Below are positions 24,201 through 38,800 of a stretch of 64,000 nt of DNA, piece by piece. The DNA is taken from NCBI GenBank assembly GCA_003118195.1, contig BEXV01000030.1:258076-322075 (forward strand), in the 5' to 3' direction. The notes under the pieces are model-generated. The model made no database searches and was not told the DNA's origin. It worked only from the letters and a program-made list of their open reading frames with translations. The DNA comes from Hemicentrotus pulcherrimus. Its lineage: Eukaryota; Echinodermata; Echinoidea; Camarodonta; Strongylocentrotidae. Numbering within the stretch: position 1 is the stretch's first letter; each line of letters opens with the position of its first letter. The translations under genes and the position numbers were made by a program.

Positions 24201-27200
24201 AATAATGCTCTTCTGCTCTCAAAGGATAATATATTCTTGAAGTTTGGATACCCAACAAGAACAAGATGAAGATCATTTTAGGAGTTACAATAGCTGCGTA
24301 CGATGTCATCAAACTTACCACTTGTTGTTCACAGACGAGAAGATCTTCCCCATGTAAGTTAGCTTGGACGGTTACCTCCTTGCTCTCAAACTGGAAGACA
24401 CATGTGTAACCGACACCGGTCTGAGCACCCTAAAGAGACAGACACACACACATACAAATAGAATATGAATTTAGATTACATGTATTTTAATATTTTGTCC
24501 CTTAAAGGCATCGTTTAACAATGTTATATCTGAGATGCATGACCCTACATGTTATTAGTGTCTGTGATTTGGTAAAATATTGAAGCCCTAAAAAAAAATT
24601 GTGTTTCAAAATGATCATGAAGCTCCTCAAAAAAGTAAAAATCTTTGAGTGACCGGTTTGACCATACTTGTTTTCCCCAATAGACTGCAGTGTTATAAAA
24701 ACCGTTCGGAAAGCGCAAAATTTGATTTCGATTTCCAATCATAAATATCTTGATAATCAGACAGGCGATCGGCTTGTAAAAGTCATGGGATTCCTGACTG
24801 ACTTAAAGATTTATAATTATGATTGCAGCATGAGCTAAATCAAGGATTTTGTTTCAGAATCTGAGGCAATGTTACNAGATTTAATAATGCTCTTCTGCTC
24901 TCAAAGGATAATATATTCTTGAAGTTTGGATACCCAACAAGAACAAGATGAAGATCATTTTAGGAGTTGCAATAGCTACATACAATGTCATCAAACTTAC
25001 CACTTGTTTTTCACAGACGAGAAGATCTTCCCCATGTAAGTTAGCTTGGACGGTTACCTCCTTGCTCTCATACTGGAAGACACACATGTAACCGACACCG
25101 GTCTGGGCACCCTATAGAGACAGACATACACACACAAATATAATATGAATCTAGATTACATGTATTTTGATATTTTGTTCATTTAACAATGTTATATCTG
25201 AGATGCATGACTCTACATGTTATTAGTGTCTGTGATTTGGTATAATATTGAAGCCCTAAAAAAAAATTGTGTTTCAAAATGATCATGAAGCTCCGCAAAA
25301 AAGTAAAAATCTTTGAGTGACCGGTTCTACCATACTTGTTTTCCCCAATAGACTGTAGTGTTATAAAAACCGTTAGGAAAGCGCAAAATTTAATTTCGAT
25401 TTCCAATCATAAATATCTTGATAATCAGACAGGCGATCGGCTTGTAAAAGTCATGGGATTCCTGACTGACTTAAAGATTTATAATTATGATTGCAGCATG
25501 AGCTAAATCAAGGATTTTGTTTCAGAATCTGAGGCAATGTTACCGAGTCACTTTAAATCTTGATTCATACAGCTTAACCTTGGTCTTTCACAACAAAGTA
25601 TGAAAGTATAATGGTGAGAATAGAGTAGACAAGGTCAAGTAGTTGAAGGTAATGCACAAAGAAATGTGACTGATATAAGAATCAATAACAAAATAAATAA
25701 TAATCAACTTGTCATTAGTATGATTTATTACATATGAGATGACTACTTAAAGATATCTAAACTACAATGTATCAGGAAATATTTCTACAAATGATCAATA
25801 AAGAAATATGGAGGACAAATATGACTAAACAAACATACAGAAATATTCATTAAAAAATTTACTGAGGATAGCCTGAACATAAGGTACACACAAGGTTGAG
25901 TAAATTTTCAGGAGAGTCATATGAACATTTTTAAAGTCACAGTGAAAAATGGGCTACTGGATAGAGCTTTGCAAAAAGCAATTTCACATGACGGATGAGT
26001 AAGATGACACTGATGACCGTGTCACATATTCTTAAATAAATGGCTAAGATTATCATCCTTAATATGGTATAAAGCCTACATTTAGCTACTGCTTGAAAAT
26101 ACACTTGCTGTAAACCCGGGGCTTTCAATAGAACAATAACTTTGCTCTTCCGATGAATTATCTCTAGAAATTTCACATATTTCAAACTATGATGGGTTGT
26201 CATAACTCTAATATCCCCCATTGAATTCCTCATTCTAAATGATCCGTGAATTTAATCTTGAAGACAAATCTCTCATTTTCAACCTCATTGATTCTGCTAA
26301 AACAGATCAATTCATCATTAGGTGCAATGAAAAATGACTGCTTCTCAACATAACATGAATTGTGATCAGGGGTGGGTTTTTTTCCTTTTAAAGAAAAACA
26401 AATATTCATATGTGACTTTCAACCACAGGGAAGAGGTCAATATTTTTGATATCTGTATAATTCAGTTTTTAGAGCCAAGAGTGCTGTGATCCCTACAGAT
26501 TCTCACCAGGGGAGCCAGCAAATTGGCAACACTGAGCTGGACGTCCTGCTGAATTCCAGCTGGTATCAAGATCTCTGTATCGTTGCCAAGGCCCACACGA
26601 GGGCAGTATTCTTGACCAACCAAGTCAGTAGCCGATGGAGTGGTCGTCTGAAAACCAAAAATATTATCAATGATAATCATGCACAATGAACATGAACATG
26701 ATTCATTTTCCATTTTAATCATACTTATCAATCATCTAAACAAAATTTGATTTGAAAGAAGTACTGTAATTGGTAGGGCTTAGTTTTCATCATAAAGGAC
26801 ATTTAAAAGTCCTGAGAAGCTACAAGAGTTTAAGACTCACATTTTCAGTACACATGTATTACATTAGAAAGACACTCCTATTAAAAAAAATTGTTTCTAA
26901 CCAGCAGGTAAGACTTACCCCTGCACCCAATATGATTCCCTCCGGTTGGCACTGGCCTAGATTGACTGTGCACATGGTCTCATAGCCACACCAGTTACAA
27001 CCGAACGGCTGCGCAACACACTCAGAACATGTGGAGAAAGTACTGCACTGGTAGAAATAGAAGTCCGTGGAAACGACATCTACGTTCGTCTTGGTGTGCC
27101 TTAAGGTGAGCTCTACTTGCGTAAAACCTTTTAGAGAAATAAATGAGATCATTTGAAATTGAGCATGAATTAGACTGGTAAATGGATTATTGTATTTCTG

Positions 27201-29841
27201 GGTACCTCTTTAAAGAATCTCGTGAGCGTTTCAAGAAATTCTGTCATAAGAAACTGTTTGTTATTTGATACCATAGGGAAACAATCAACATTGTAGATGC
27301 GACTCCGTAGACACTTGAGTTGCTTCTCAAGTTACTTTTAAGAAGTGTAATGGGAGCTTGTTTTCGAATGGTATAAAATCAAGGTATTATACAGCATTTA
27401 AAGATTTAAAATTTCTTAATCTATTTCTTCAAATAACCATGCAAAAATCCGCAGTGTCTCTCAAAATAAGGTTTTTTTTTGTTCACTAAATTCTCTCTGT
27501 GTTAATACCCCAAATCTACAGCTCAGCATCAAAGTGGCTGCGGTAATACAGAGTGGTGTTAAATGGATTAATGCATTGACTGTCCCCATGGAGATGGAGA
27601 TCCGCTGGACTAGCATTCATGCTAATTTCATCTTCAGCGGGACCAAGCTAATGGACGGGGGATACTTCTCCCTGCCATAGTGGTGTCAAAGACAAGAATA
27701 AGTGGCTGCTTGGATCACAGCGCGATCTCAGCTCAAGAATATGTCAATGTTTAAACCTATCAATATCAAATAGACATTTAGTGTGCCGAGAACCTGGATG
27801 ATGTTTGATCATATAATTCAATGCAGGGTTACTGCCCTTCTGTCTCTAAAAAGAAGACAATAATGTAAACTTCTTTAGGGTGAGGAGAAATCTGCTGAAT
27901 GCTAGCAGCAGTGAGCATGAGTGTTGATCATAATTTGTTTTCTTCTAAAAACTACTGTGTGAAGAAGTGACTGGAGTCCCACTTAGTCAATTAAATTGTT
28001 AAAATCTTCTTTTAAGGAAAATATCATTCTAAAAAAAAATATGTGGACGATATAATTCAAAGAAACCGAACTGTAACTGTAAAACGCTCAAGCGATAGTA
28101 AAGTGGCTCTAAAGGGCTGAGAATTTTCAAATATTTCATTCTTCAAATTTTAATCCCGATTAAATCTGATCCTTGTTTGACTCACCATCAACCGGTTCCA
28201 GAATGTCAGGAGGGGTGTAACATGTGACCACCGTCCGACTGGGGATGGTGGTGTTGACTGCTGCAGGTTTGTCTCCTAGGTCACCAAAGATGCATTGGTA
28301 TGCCTCCGAAACATCCAGAGCAGGCAGATTCAGTACTGTGATGTGAAGCTGTATTAAAGAACACAAGGAACATATAGCGCTTAATATACCTTGCAAGAGA
28401 TTCATTTATCATATGAGGATAAAAAAACAAAAAAAAAACAAAACATCTGAGATACATTTATTATGCATCATCTGATGACATCATCTGCTTGTAACAAGAA
28501 GAGCATTAATTCATATAAGTTAAAGACTTTCTGGCTCCAAACAAGGATACTGTCCCCTAAAAACTGAAGGAGGGTTAACTGTATGTTAAATGAGAGGAGT
28601 CAACACTCATCTAGCTTTCAGCAGACAATACAGGAAGAGAATAGAGTCACCAATTTCCATACCTCCATTTAAATTACCCTTATCTAGAGATCTCTCAAGT
28701 TCAGAGTACTATCTATACAAATAAAATATGACCAGAAACTAAACAAAAAGTAAATATTCAAGGACAGAAAATATTGATTAAGCATAGTACTTGTATGAGG
28801 AATAGAGTGATTTAAGGAAATTATAGTAGTTAATCGCCAGAAGAAGCATCGAAAGGAAGGAAGACAATTAATTAGTACAATTAAAACATTTGTACTATTA
28901 ACACTAGAACCACCACTTGAGAGAAGATTTGAAGGACCACTTACCATAATGGTTGTTCCGCTGTCAGTGTTTGGAGGTGTTATTTTCTCAATTCTTGTAT
29001 TTTCATCATCCCTTGTCAACCAACGATGAGGAAGGCTAGGGTTCTCCACACCTGGGCATTCAAATTCAACCCCTCTTGTGCATCTGTAAGGTAAAGGAAT
29101 ATTAAAGATAGAAAATATATAATCATGTTCAATAATTCATTTATTAAATGTATATCATTTTGAAAAATCGCTTTACTTTTTAAAGATAGAAAGTTTTAAT
29201 AACATGGAATAAAACTACTTTTTAAAAAGGAAGTCAATATCTTGTGATTAAGTGACTAGAAAATGGGTGCCTAATGAATCAAGAAATACAATTTTGAAAT
29301 CAAAACACTTCAAGAAAGGAGTTGGAAAACTGCATAAATGTACATGATGGTTGCACAAACAATTATGATTTTTTTTTTGTATTTTAGGAGCCATTGGATG
29401 TAAGATGGTATGAAGTATACCCAACTGGAAACTAACTTTGCTTCATATTATCCCTCATGCTCATGAAGTATCTATTACATGCATATTATGTTTTCAACTC
29501 AGAAGCAAAGCATACATATATGTCAAACTGCACTGCCTTTGAGTCACTGTCCTTGGTTTTCTAGTCATAACAACACCTGTAGCTATCTAAACACCCTCCA
29601 CTTCTATATCACATTTCAGACAAAACATTCCCTAAACTTGGACATGCTCTTGTCAACCACTTTACAACTTTACAGTGTGCTCTTCTATCTTGCATACTTC
29701 GCATCCCCCCCCCTTTTTTCCCTTTCTCTCTCTCTCTCTCTCTCACTCACTCTTGCTTCTTTCATCTCTGTAATACATTTTCTTTCTCTATCTCTCTAGC
29801 TTTCTCACTTTTGCTCCAACCTGTCTGAATACAATGTACCA

Positions 29842-29896
<55 letters not shown>

Positions 29897-32800
29897 CTCT
29901 CTCTCTCTCTCTCTCTCCCTCTCTCTCTCCCTCCATTATCTCCATTACCCTTTCTTATTCTCTCTATGCATGTTTACTTTTAGGATGTATCAAGTCTTTC
30001 CCTACATACCTCTTCATTCCATTGTGATCATAAAGACATGCAAAGCTTGGCAAGCTTTATCAGATGATCGCCACACAAATTCAATCACCTGGCGCTCAGT
30101 GTAAAAGTTCATACCCATTCCTCCCACTAGCATTAAAGCAGACAAATAACCTTCCATAAATATTTCTATATTCAAATGTGCAATTACTTATCAAAATAGT
30201 AAGCGTTTGTAGGTTTTGTTACCAGACGACCTGCTTCAATACTTTCATTATGTAATATGAAAATTCATAATTTTATTTTTTTTAAATACAATGTGGCACT
30301 GAACAGCCACTGCCTTTAACGGGAGTGCTCTCCACACCAGCAGGCTAAATTGAATCAACTTGTGCAGTGCCCTGTGGGGGTTTAACGAAACCAACACCAC
30401 ATTACATACATTAGGATATCCTGATTCTAATGATAAATATGGACTGCACTTCTAAATCCACTTGCACCAAGTACAAGCTGAGCAAACAGCAATTTTCTCC
30501 TTTATTTTTTCATTTCCCCGTTTTCTTCATTTAAGTTATACCTTTTTAAGCATAGATTTTACACTTCTCTTCCCCAGTTTCTATCGCCTGAAGGCTGAAC
30601 TCTTATATTTAAGCACATTAGAGTCAATGCTTGATATCTTTGTAAAAAAACGGAAAAATACTCCTTGTCGATACAAATCATGTAAATCTTGATAGACAAA
30701 AGTGTTTTTACCAAAAAGGATGTATATATTGTTTCAAATCTTTTAGAATTTCTATAAACCAATATTTTTAGAAACTATACCCCTTTCTGGAGACATAAAT
30801 CCTCCCGATTGTTACAAACAAAATTGAAAATCATGAAACTCTTTCAAAGGCTTATCTATCTGTTTATCACCTCATATTGCCAATTTACATCAAGTTCATT
30901 GCAGATTTGTCCCATTTTCTTCAAGGCTAACAAATGAGATTTTCTTTCAGTGGCAAGTAAATCAATATTTGATGAATAACAATGGATTCATGCACATCCA
31001 AAAGATCCACTGTTTGTCGAGAGACATCGATTTATCATTTTATGGTTCAGTGATAAGTGAACTTCATGCCTAGTAGTCTTGGTGTAATTGCACCATTCAA
31101 AATAAAAAGACTATGACCACAATGAGATGAATTCAACCCCCTAAATTCTAACTAGCATGAATAAAATCTAACGTGAATGATTTATTTCATGATACTCTGT
31201 GAGGTGTTGGTTTATTATATTGTGATCAGAATGGGACCTCAAGCATGATTTGTTCAGAATCAGTGATATCAGTGATAAGTGAACTTCATGTCTAGTAGTC
31301 TGGGTATAGTCGCACCATTCAAAATAAAAATGCCCACAATGAGATTAATTCAACCCCCTATACACAGTAACTAGCACGAATAAAGTGATTCATTTCATGC
31401 TTTTCTGTGAAATGCTGATTTATTATATTGTGATCCCAATGAATAGATGAGCATGATTTGTTCAGAACACAGCCGATTCAAACAAAGAGGAGACAGAGCT
31501 TAAACAAACACCTCATGATAATAGGAGTCCAATAAAATTCCCCATATTAAAAATAAAAATCTTTGCTATGAAATTCAATCCAATGCCAAGTCTAACATTA
31601 GTAGGTCAATAACCTGGAAGAAAGTGAAAGTTATTTAGAGCAATTCATGAGGAGGGTTCACATTAACATTTTATTCCATAATTAATCCACTATCAGAGAT
31701 TAGGATGCATCGCAGGATTAGAATTGGACCTAAGCTTTTAATACCAGTAATCCATAGCTGCGTTTACTGAGGGAATATGCCACTGCTCTGAATGTCCCCC
31801 AGTTAAAAAAAGCACCAGCAGGGCTTTATTTGTGGTCTGTTTTCCAAGTCTCGGAACACTAAATTCTAGGAGATACAGAATGCGTAACGCAAATAGGGTT
31901 CATGTTACATCTTTGCCCTCCTACGTTGCACCCCCGACATGGCCTCACCTTTGATAGAGAGAGCACCATCCACAGTAGGGATCTCCGACGACGACGTCAT
32001 CCTGCCCTCCTGCTCCTCCTACGCACTCTGAGAAAGTGGTGTACAATTCACACTCCTCCACCGGGACCTTGGTAATCTGCAACCGAGAAAGAAACAAAAC
32101 AAAACAAAACATGAAAAATGAGAAGAGAATATCTTTCATGTGTGTAGTGAGAAAATTGAGACATTCTAAGGAGACATTGGACACTTCATTTGGGAGTAAT
32201 GTGCTCCGTTTAGTGCGGACGAAGATGCCAATTAAGATTTAGGTTCTTGGTGTTAACATGTTTGAGGGGTGTCTGGGGAACAGCATGGGGGAGATGAGAA
32301 TTAAGATGCTGGGAATCGGAAAGATGGAAAAATGTATTCTGCAGACTGCAACCAGATTGCGATCTATTCTTGCTGAAATAAAGAGGAAAAAATCAATCTT
32401 GTTTTTTCACATAAATGATGCTTGACTTAACAGTTGTGGATGGATGTGTCTAGCTAAGTAAGGTATCATTGGTTGATCTTAGGAATAAGGTTTCTTACTA
32501 GATATTTCCCAGTGGATGTGATTGCTATTTCCAAAGGAAACCCCTTGACAGCTCTTCACAATCAAATCAATCAAGCATACAACATCTTGAAAGGTTGAGG
32601 TTTCTTTTGGGAGTCGGAACATGCCATGTATATTATAGCAACTGGTCATTTTTCCTGGAAATTTGTAATAACCTGATTGTTGTTTATTTAAATGATATGT
32701 TCAAGTCAATGTCTTTTTTGGAGGAGAGTGGAGGGGGGGGGGGGGAGAGAGGTGTCGAAAGATAAACACTTGGTCACAAGTGGCATATAGATGTCAATAT

Positions 32801-35800
32801 TCATGGGGCAGGTGTCAGGTAATGCTTTAATACCTTTCACAAAGAAACGAAAATCACCATAAACAACCAATCAAAAAATAAGAGGAAATTTTTGATGTGA
32901 GAGAAGTAGGCTAGAACTTATCCACATTCCATCAATAAAGCTCTTATCTTTCAACAATGAGTTTCTACTTCCTGGTGATATTAATAATACTTTCACATCC
33001 TATTCCTCTTCCTTTAAGAAAGATGAAACAATTGAGCATCCTAATCAGGATGTCACGCCAAGCTTTCCGAGGTATTACCCTAAAAACAATTCCTAGTCTG
33101 GATATCTGTCATGCTACTGACAGATATTCGATGTTCAATTTCTTGCCAGAGTACACAGCTCATCCTTGAGGGGATTTTATCCCTGTCGATAACTAACAAA
33201 CTTGGCTTACAACATTATACACAACATTCCTTTCAACAAACAGATTTTCTGTGAGAAGCCTTTGAATATTTCCCTTAGAACTGTGCTCAGGATAAAAACG
33301 TCTACCGGTACTGTATTAAAAGGAAAATATTCATTCATCAGTTTATATGTTCCATAGTCCCTGTTATTGTACAAATGTTCCACTATAGTGCTTGGGGGAA
33401 ATGAAACAAGTGGAGTTGAAGAAATTGGGCGGTTCTGCAATGATACATGATTCCTAAATATTTGTGCAAATATCATCTGGTAAGAAAGTAGACAAAAGGC
33501 CCGTCTTCACTATCTCGAGATTGCCAACTATCCAGCTATTTTGAACTATCCCGATCGCAAACTATCCAGCTATTTGCGTCTTCATTAGACCGAAGTGGCA
33601 AATTAGCTGGATAGTTGGTCGGGATAATATCCCAAGATATCTCGGTCTAGTTTGCAAAATATCCTTCTATTTCCCAACTAGCGGGATAGTTCGCGACCGT
33701 CTTCATTAGACCGAAGTACAGAGTGAATTATCCCGATCCCATCATGCACAACGGTTTCCGGTTCGCACATACGAGCTATACCGCTCAGCGTGCTAGTACA
33801 ACCACTGACCTCGAGCCTGCCTCGAGTAAACACGGAAAACCGCAAACTAGACCGAGATATCTTGGGATATTATCCCGACCAACTATCCAGCAAATTTGCT
33901 ACTTCGGTCTAGTGAAGACGCAAATAGCTGGATAGCTTTCGATCGGGATAGTTCAAAATAGCTGGATATTTGGCAATCTCGAGATAGTGCAGACACACCT
34001 AAAGCTTCTCTATCAGCCAGCAAGGACACATCACCACTTAGGACTGCATAGAGACGTAGCTTTTTGATAGATTTATAAGCCCTCACATTTATAAGCACAT
34101 ACCTGGGGTGTTCTCTTGAATTAAATTGGAAAGGCTAAAGATAAGTGCCGAGGTATCTACACAAACATACAAATAAATGCAGTGTTATATTCTGTTTAAT
34201 TCACGGTCACACGACTATTCTTGTTATATAATTGTATCAAGAATAATGCAGGAAAGAGAATACTTTCGTTAGAATTTGTAAGGTTGTCAGAGCCAGGGGG
34301 TTTTCGCTCTCGCTACTTCACAGTAGGATACCATAGAGTTGACTCCCTATTTTAATCCGTTTCTTTTGACAGGGTGTGTTACAAAGCGATCCCAGCCATA
34401 CAGAAACAAACCACTACAATGTGCAAAACTGATATGATACCAACAATTCTAAGACGGCCAGAAGCGAAAAATAAATAAAACTATTGGGGATATAAACAGA
34501 AATTGTAGAGACTGAGGAAAGAATAAGATCTCATTCAATCTGCTTATCAAAACATTGGCAATTAAACAAAGATTTGTTTTAATAGATGTGTGTATAATTA
34601 ATCCAGTTTCAATTTCAAGCAATATATAAAAGAAATGCACACTTACTTGATACAACCAGACTTCAGAAACATATGAAATGTAAATTCTAGATCTACCCAC
34701 TTACTAGAAAAAAAAATCCAATTAACAACTAATAATGTAATCAACAAGTATGAACATATTAAGGTGACATTCCATAAATGCACTATTTCTGGTCTCTGAC
34801 TGACCCTCAACCCCTCATTGATTATACCATCTAATCTATTTCCTGAGTTTTTGTCTGGGGCTGTCATATTTTCAAGCAATCTGTTTACAAAGCCAGTCCT
34901 TCTTCAGCAAATAATGTTATAATGTTTGAAGAAATTGTGTATTTATGACAGTTTATCATTTCATTTTTTGGAAATAACTTTTGTTATATTTATTTGCTTA
35001 TTTATGATTCACTGTCAGAAAAATGCTTATTGTATTTTACATCACTATAGTTATTGAAAAACTGTAAAAAATATGAATGCAGAAGAAAATCAAATCAAAT
35101 CAAATCAAAATCAACAACAAACTTTTTTTTACTTATTCTGTAACTGTGGGATCCTCATCCAACACTCTTGGAATGATAAACCTTGCCTTTTTATCGCAAC
35201 CTGGTCAGTGACCAAAAACAAGTTTAGGGACAACACCAAAACAAGTTCTTAAGCTGGGTAGTGAAAGACACGCATGGGAAAATGACAAGGGTACAGCTGC
35301 TCCAAGACAGCTGAGCTACAACCCCCATATCAGATTCGCCAATCGTCAATCAATCTCCGAAGATTCCTACAAGATTCAACAACTAGACATGTTCACACTT
35401 TCAGATCTGTTAGAGTCTGGGAGAATGTTTTCTTCTCCATGACGTTTTGTTGAGATTTCTTCAGGATTTAACCACCGGTCATGTTAACATTTAATGGTGC
35501 AGTGTCAAGGAAAATATACATATATATCTCCATAACATAATTCTTTCATTCCTAATGGTTTTCAAATGGGACCTCATGGTTCCCATACCCGATGGGTTTA
35601 AGGGCTACTTCAAGTTTTAGCTGTGTTGTTGCAAATGCTAAGAATACTGGTATTTGGAGCAATCTTAAAAAAATACACAAGCAAAACTCTTTAGCCTTGC
35701 AAAAGCAAAGGATTAAAAGGGTACAGTTGTAAACTTATCCCATTTATGAATATATTGGATTATGGGGACTGTTTTTGCCAAGTAACTTTTGTGTACACAA

Positions 35801-38800
35801 ATTTTGCTTTGTTACTGTCCACAGATTTGGTTAGTGCAAACACCCTTGCTACTTTTCCCTGTCCACCCACCAGAGCTAGGTGATGGGGAGACAGACACAT
35901 TATCATAATGAAGGGCGGGCGTGAATCAGGAAATTAATAATGGTGTGGTGTCAGGAAATAATGATTGCTTTACCACAGGTACGAACGATGGGGTGAACTT
36001 CAGGAGGTGGTTATTAAAATCTCAGCTTGAAAAAACAGAGAACAGCTCTTTAATATGCTCACAGAGTGTATGGTGGTCAGAGTGGCTGCTTCTCCAACGG
36101 TCTATAAAACTTGACTGGGCTACTACATTTTAGTACAGTATGATATAGTATGTCTAGACACAAAAAACTGATTGCATAATCACTATTATCATATAATGAG
36201 TATTATGATGGCATAATGTGATACTTAACTATATCATTCAGTAGCGTGTACTATACTTCATCATTGCTTGGAGCCGGAAGGGCAAACATTTATTCATAGT
36301 TAATGCCCCTATGGCTCTGAACTGACCATATATTCTTTTTAAAGTTATATGCTTTTTGTTCACATAAACCAAGAAGTTACCAGCTGGTAACTTCTTGCAT
36401 AAACATAAAAATTAACAGGTGTCATTGTTTTTCTTATCTAGATTTTTAAAATAAAATATATAAATCAGTCAATAGAATGAAATTTCATATGAATATCTAT
36501 GGAAACATGATTCTTGTGCTATTTCAACAACCGAATCTCCTTTCTACTTTCCCTATTTTCATCCAAACAGCCGGTACCCAGACAGTTCATCCAGACAGCA
36601 GAGGTGCTATTTGGCAAAACATTTCATGCTTATTGCATAATTACCGTAATGTCATATCCTCTACAAGGAAAACAATTTTCATTTCAACAACATCAAATGA
36701 TGAATCAGCTTCTTACCGTGCACTGCAATCATTCACAATGGGAGGAAACAAAAATTGATTGGCCCAAACCAGGAAAGGATATCATAAGAGCTAGCCAAGA
36801 AAATATTGCAATGTTTCATCAAATGGAAATGTAAGGGAATTTTTGCACTTTGTCTCGCACGAATGCGGTTTATTAACAATGATGTCACCAAAGGAAGAAA
36901 ACTTCAGTCATAACATCCTGAGTATAATATGGCAAACAGAGATGTTTCAGTATTATATTGTTTCATATACTGTATATTCTTTGATCTCCTTTGAAAAAAA
37001 AAGTCATTTATGGAGAATTAATTAAGGGCATAATTATTTCATTTTTGTGTGTATGGATATCAGAATTTGCCTGAAAGCTATGGGGGGAGGGTAGCCCTGA
37101 ATGTTAATAAAGCTGAGTGAGCTAATACAATTCTTTATGGACAACCTTATTCCCATCTCGTTTGTTTTTTAAAGAAAATCACAGATTGAGAAATTAAAAA
37201 CATCTTTATGATGCTCTATAATGTACTTCTTCCCTTTAAATTCTCATTTTATTTCTTTGAAGGAAAGAGGACAAATTGAATAAACTTTTATGATAATCTA
37301 TCTTACTTCCCTCTAAACCAAATGAACTTGATAAGCTAGATTTAATGAGATTCATCAATTTACTCCAAACTTCATTTCCAACCGAGAGTAACTTGAATAA
37401 GACTTCCTTGAAGGGTCTGGGAACCAGTATCCACTGGGATCTGCTATTTTCATAAGGTTGTTTTCTTCACAACAACTATGATGCCTTAACCACTGACAAA
37501 ATAGGTTATTACATCCACAACTCCAATTTTCTCACGAGTCTTCAAGATAAATATTGGCTGTCAAGAAATGGTATAAATAGATTTCTAATTTCAATTTTGC
37601 CTGGATGTTTTTATGCCAATTTTCTTTATATGCTATGGCATATGCAGAGTCAATCAGACATTTCTAGAAAACATACAATGCAGTCTGTTGGGGAGCAACT
37701 TTTGGTTGCTTGCACACCTGGTAGAAAAAAAGTTTTGAAATTAAGTAAAGTTTAATAACAATTTTTAGCAACTGAACTTGATTATTGTAACATAAACAAG
37801 AGAGTAAAACTCTGCTTTATCATCATGCTTGATGTCAAATAAACTATTCTCAAATCATAAAATATACTTGAACAAAGTAACCAAAACACCTGTATGCATG
37901 TTGATGTGCAGTGACATTGGCAGTTACACTATGTAATTTCATTTTCTCTCAGTTTAGTCAAGGAGATTAGAGGCGAATCTCCTGGTTTAGTAATCTAATT
38001 CTGTAATTTCGTCTTCCACTTGGGATTGTTGGTCAAGAAGAAGAAAAAGAATATTTTTTGAAATATATCATTGGTCATTTGAAGTGAATTGAAAATGGAA
38101 AATAGACTACTGGAAGAACAGCTATATGAGAAAATATTTGTAAATAAACCTCATTATTCTCATCTGTTTCCTTATTGGAGCTTAGGAAGTTAGTTTTATG
38201 CCTCAATTGGGATAACACTTTCAACAGGAGGGATTATTTTAATGAAACTAGATTCACACACTAATTTGTCATATCCGCCAATCTCTAGAGCTATACCAAA
38301 TTTCTTCCAAAGAGGGGAATGATTAAAAGTCGCAAGAAGATGAGCTCGTATATCAACAGTGATGAGTTTACGACATGATGTAATATTACTGGGTCCTGTC
38401 TGGTCCAACACTTGGTTTCAGATGAGTGAATACTAGGGTAGCAGAGAGAGAGAGAGAGAGAAGGAGATATAATATACACAGAGAGAGATAGAGAGAGACA
38501 GACAGAGACAGACAGACAGTCAGAGAAACTTGAGAAAGACAGTGAGATAGGGTAAGAGGGGAAGAAGAAGGATAAGAAGAAGAACAACAATTAGTAAAAG
38601 AAGAAGAAGAAAAAGAAGATCACAATTTCTGTCCGTCTGTCTTTCTTTTCCATTTCTAATTCTTCTGGCTATGTTGAGTTACAGCCTAGCTGACAAAATG
38701 TGAGAAACATGTTGACATATATTCCATCAGCACGTTGCTTGGGTTTTGGAAATGCAATAAGCATGAATTCTTCTTGGGTTCTGCATGACACGACAAGTGA

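Larger units (their letters stand above)
24195..25543. repeat. Direct duplication across a plexin exon (24195-24875 and 24877-25543)
   Basis: Two head-to-tail copies of 681 and 667 bp, about 95% identical by eye, separated by one N at 24876. Both contain the IPT2 exon. A single-N junction plus allele-like divergence points to unmerged haplotypes. Confidence 0.9.
9745..31948 (-). other. PLXNA: Plexin introns between the PSI1 and last exons
   Basis: Introns from about 170 bp to 2.9 kb, AT-rich. Content beyond the repeats listed separately: GC-richer, motif-dense islands (27480-27720 and about 31740-31870) and CT tracts (29720-29935). The short open frames inside are chance. Confidence 0.8.

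Noticed and set aside
36477..36834. Overlapping plus-strand frames of about 100 residues in the large intron
   Set aside because: Two different frames are equally open, codon use is not distinctive, and no domain or splice pattern is visible.
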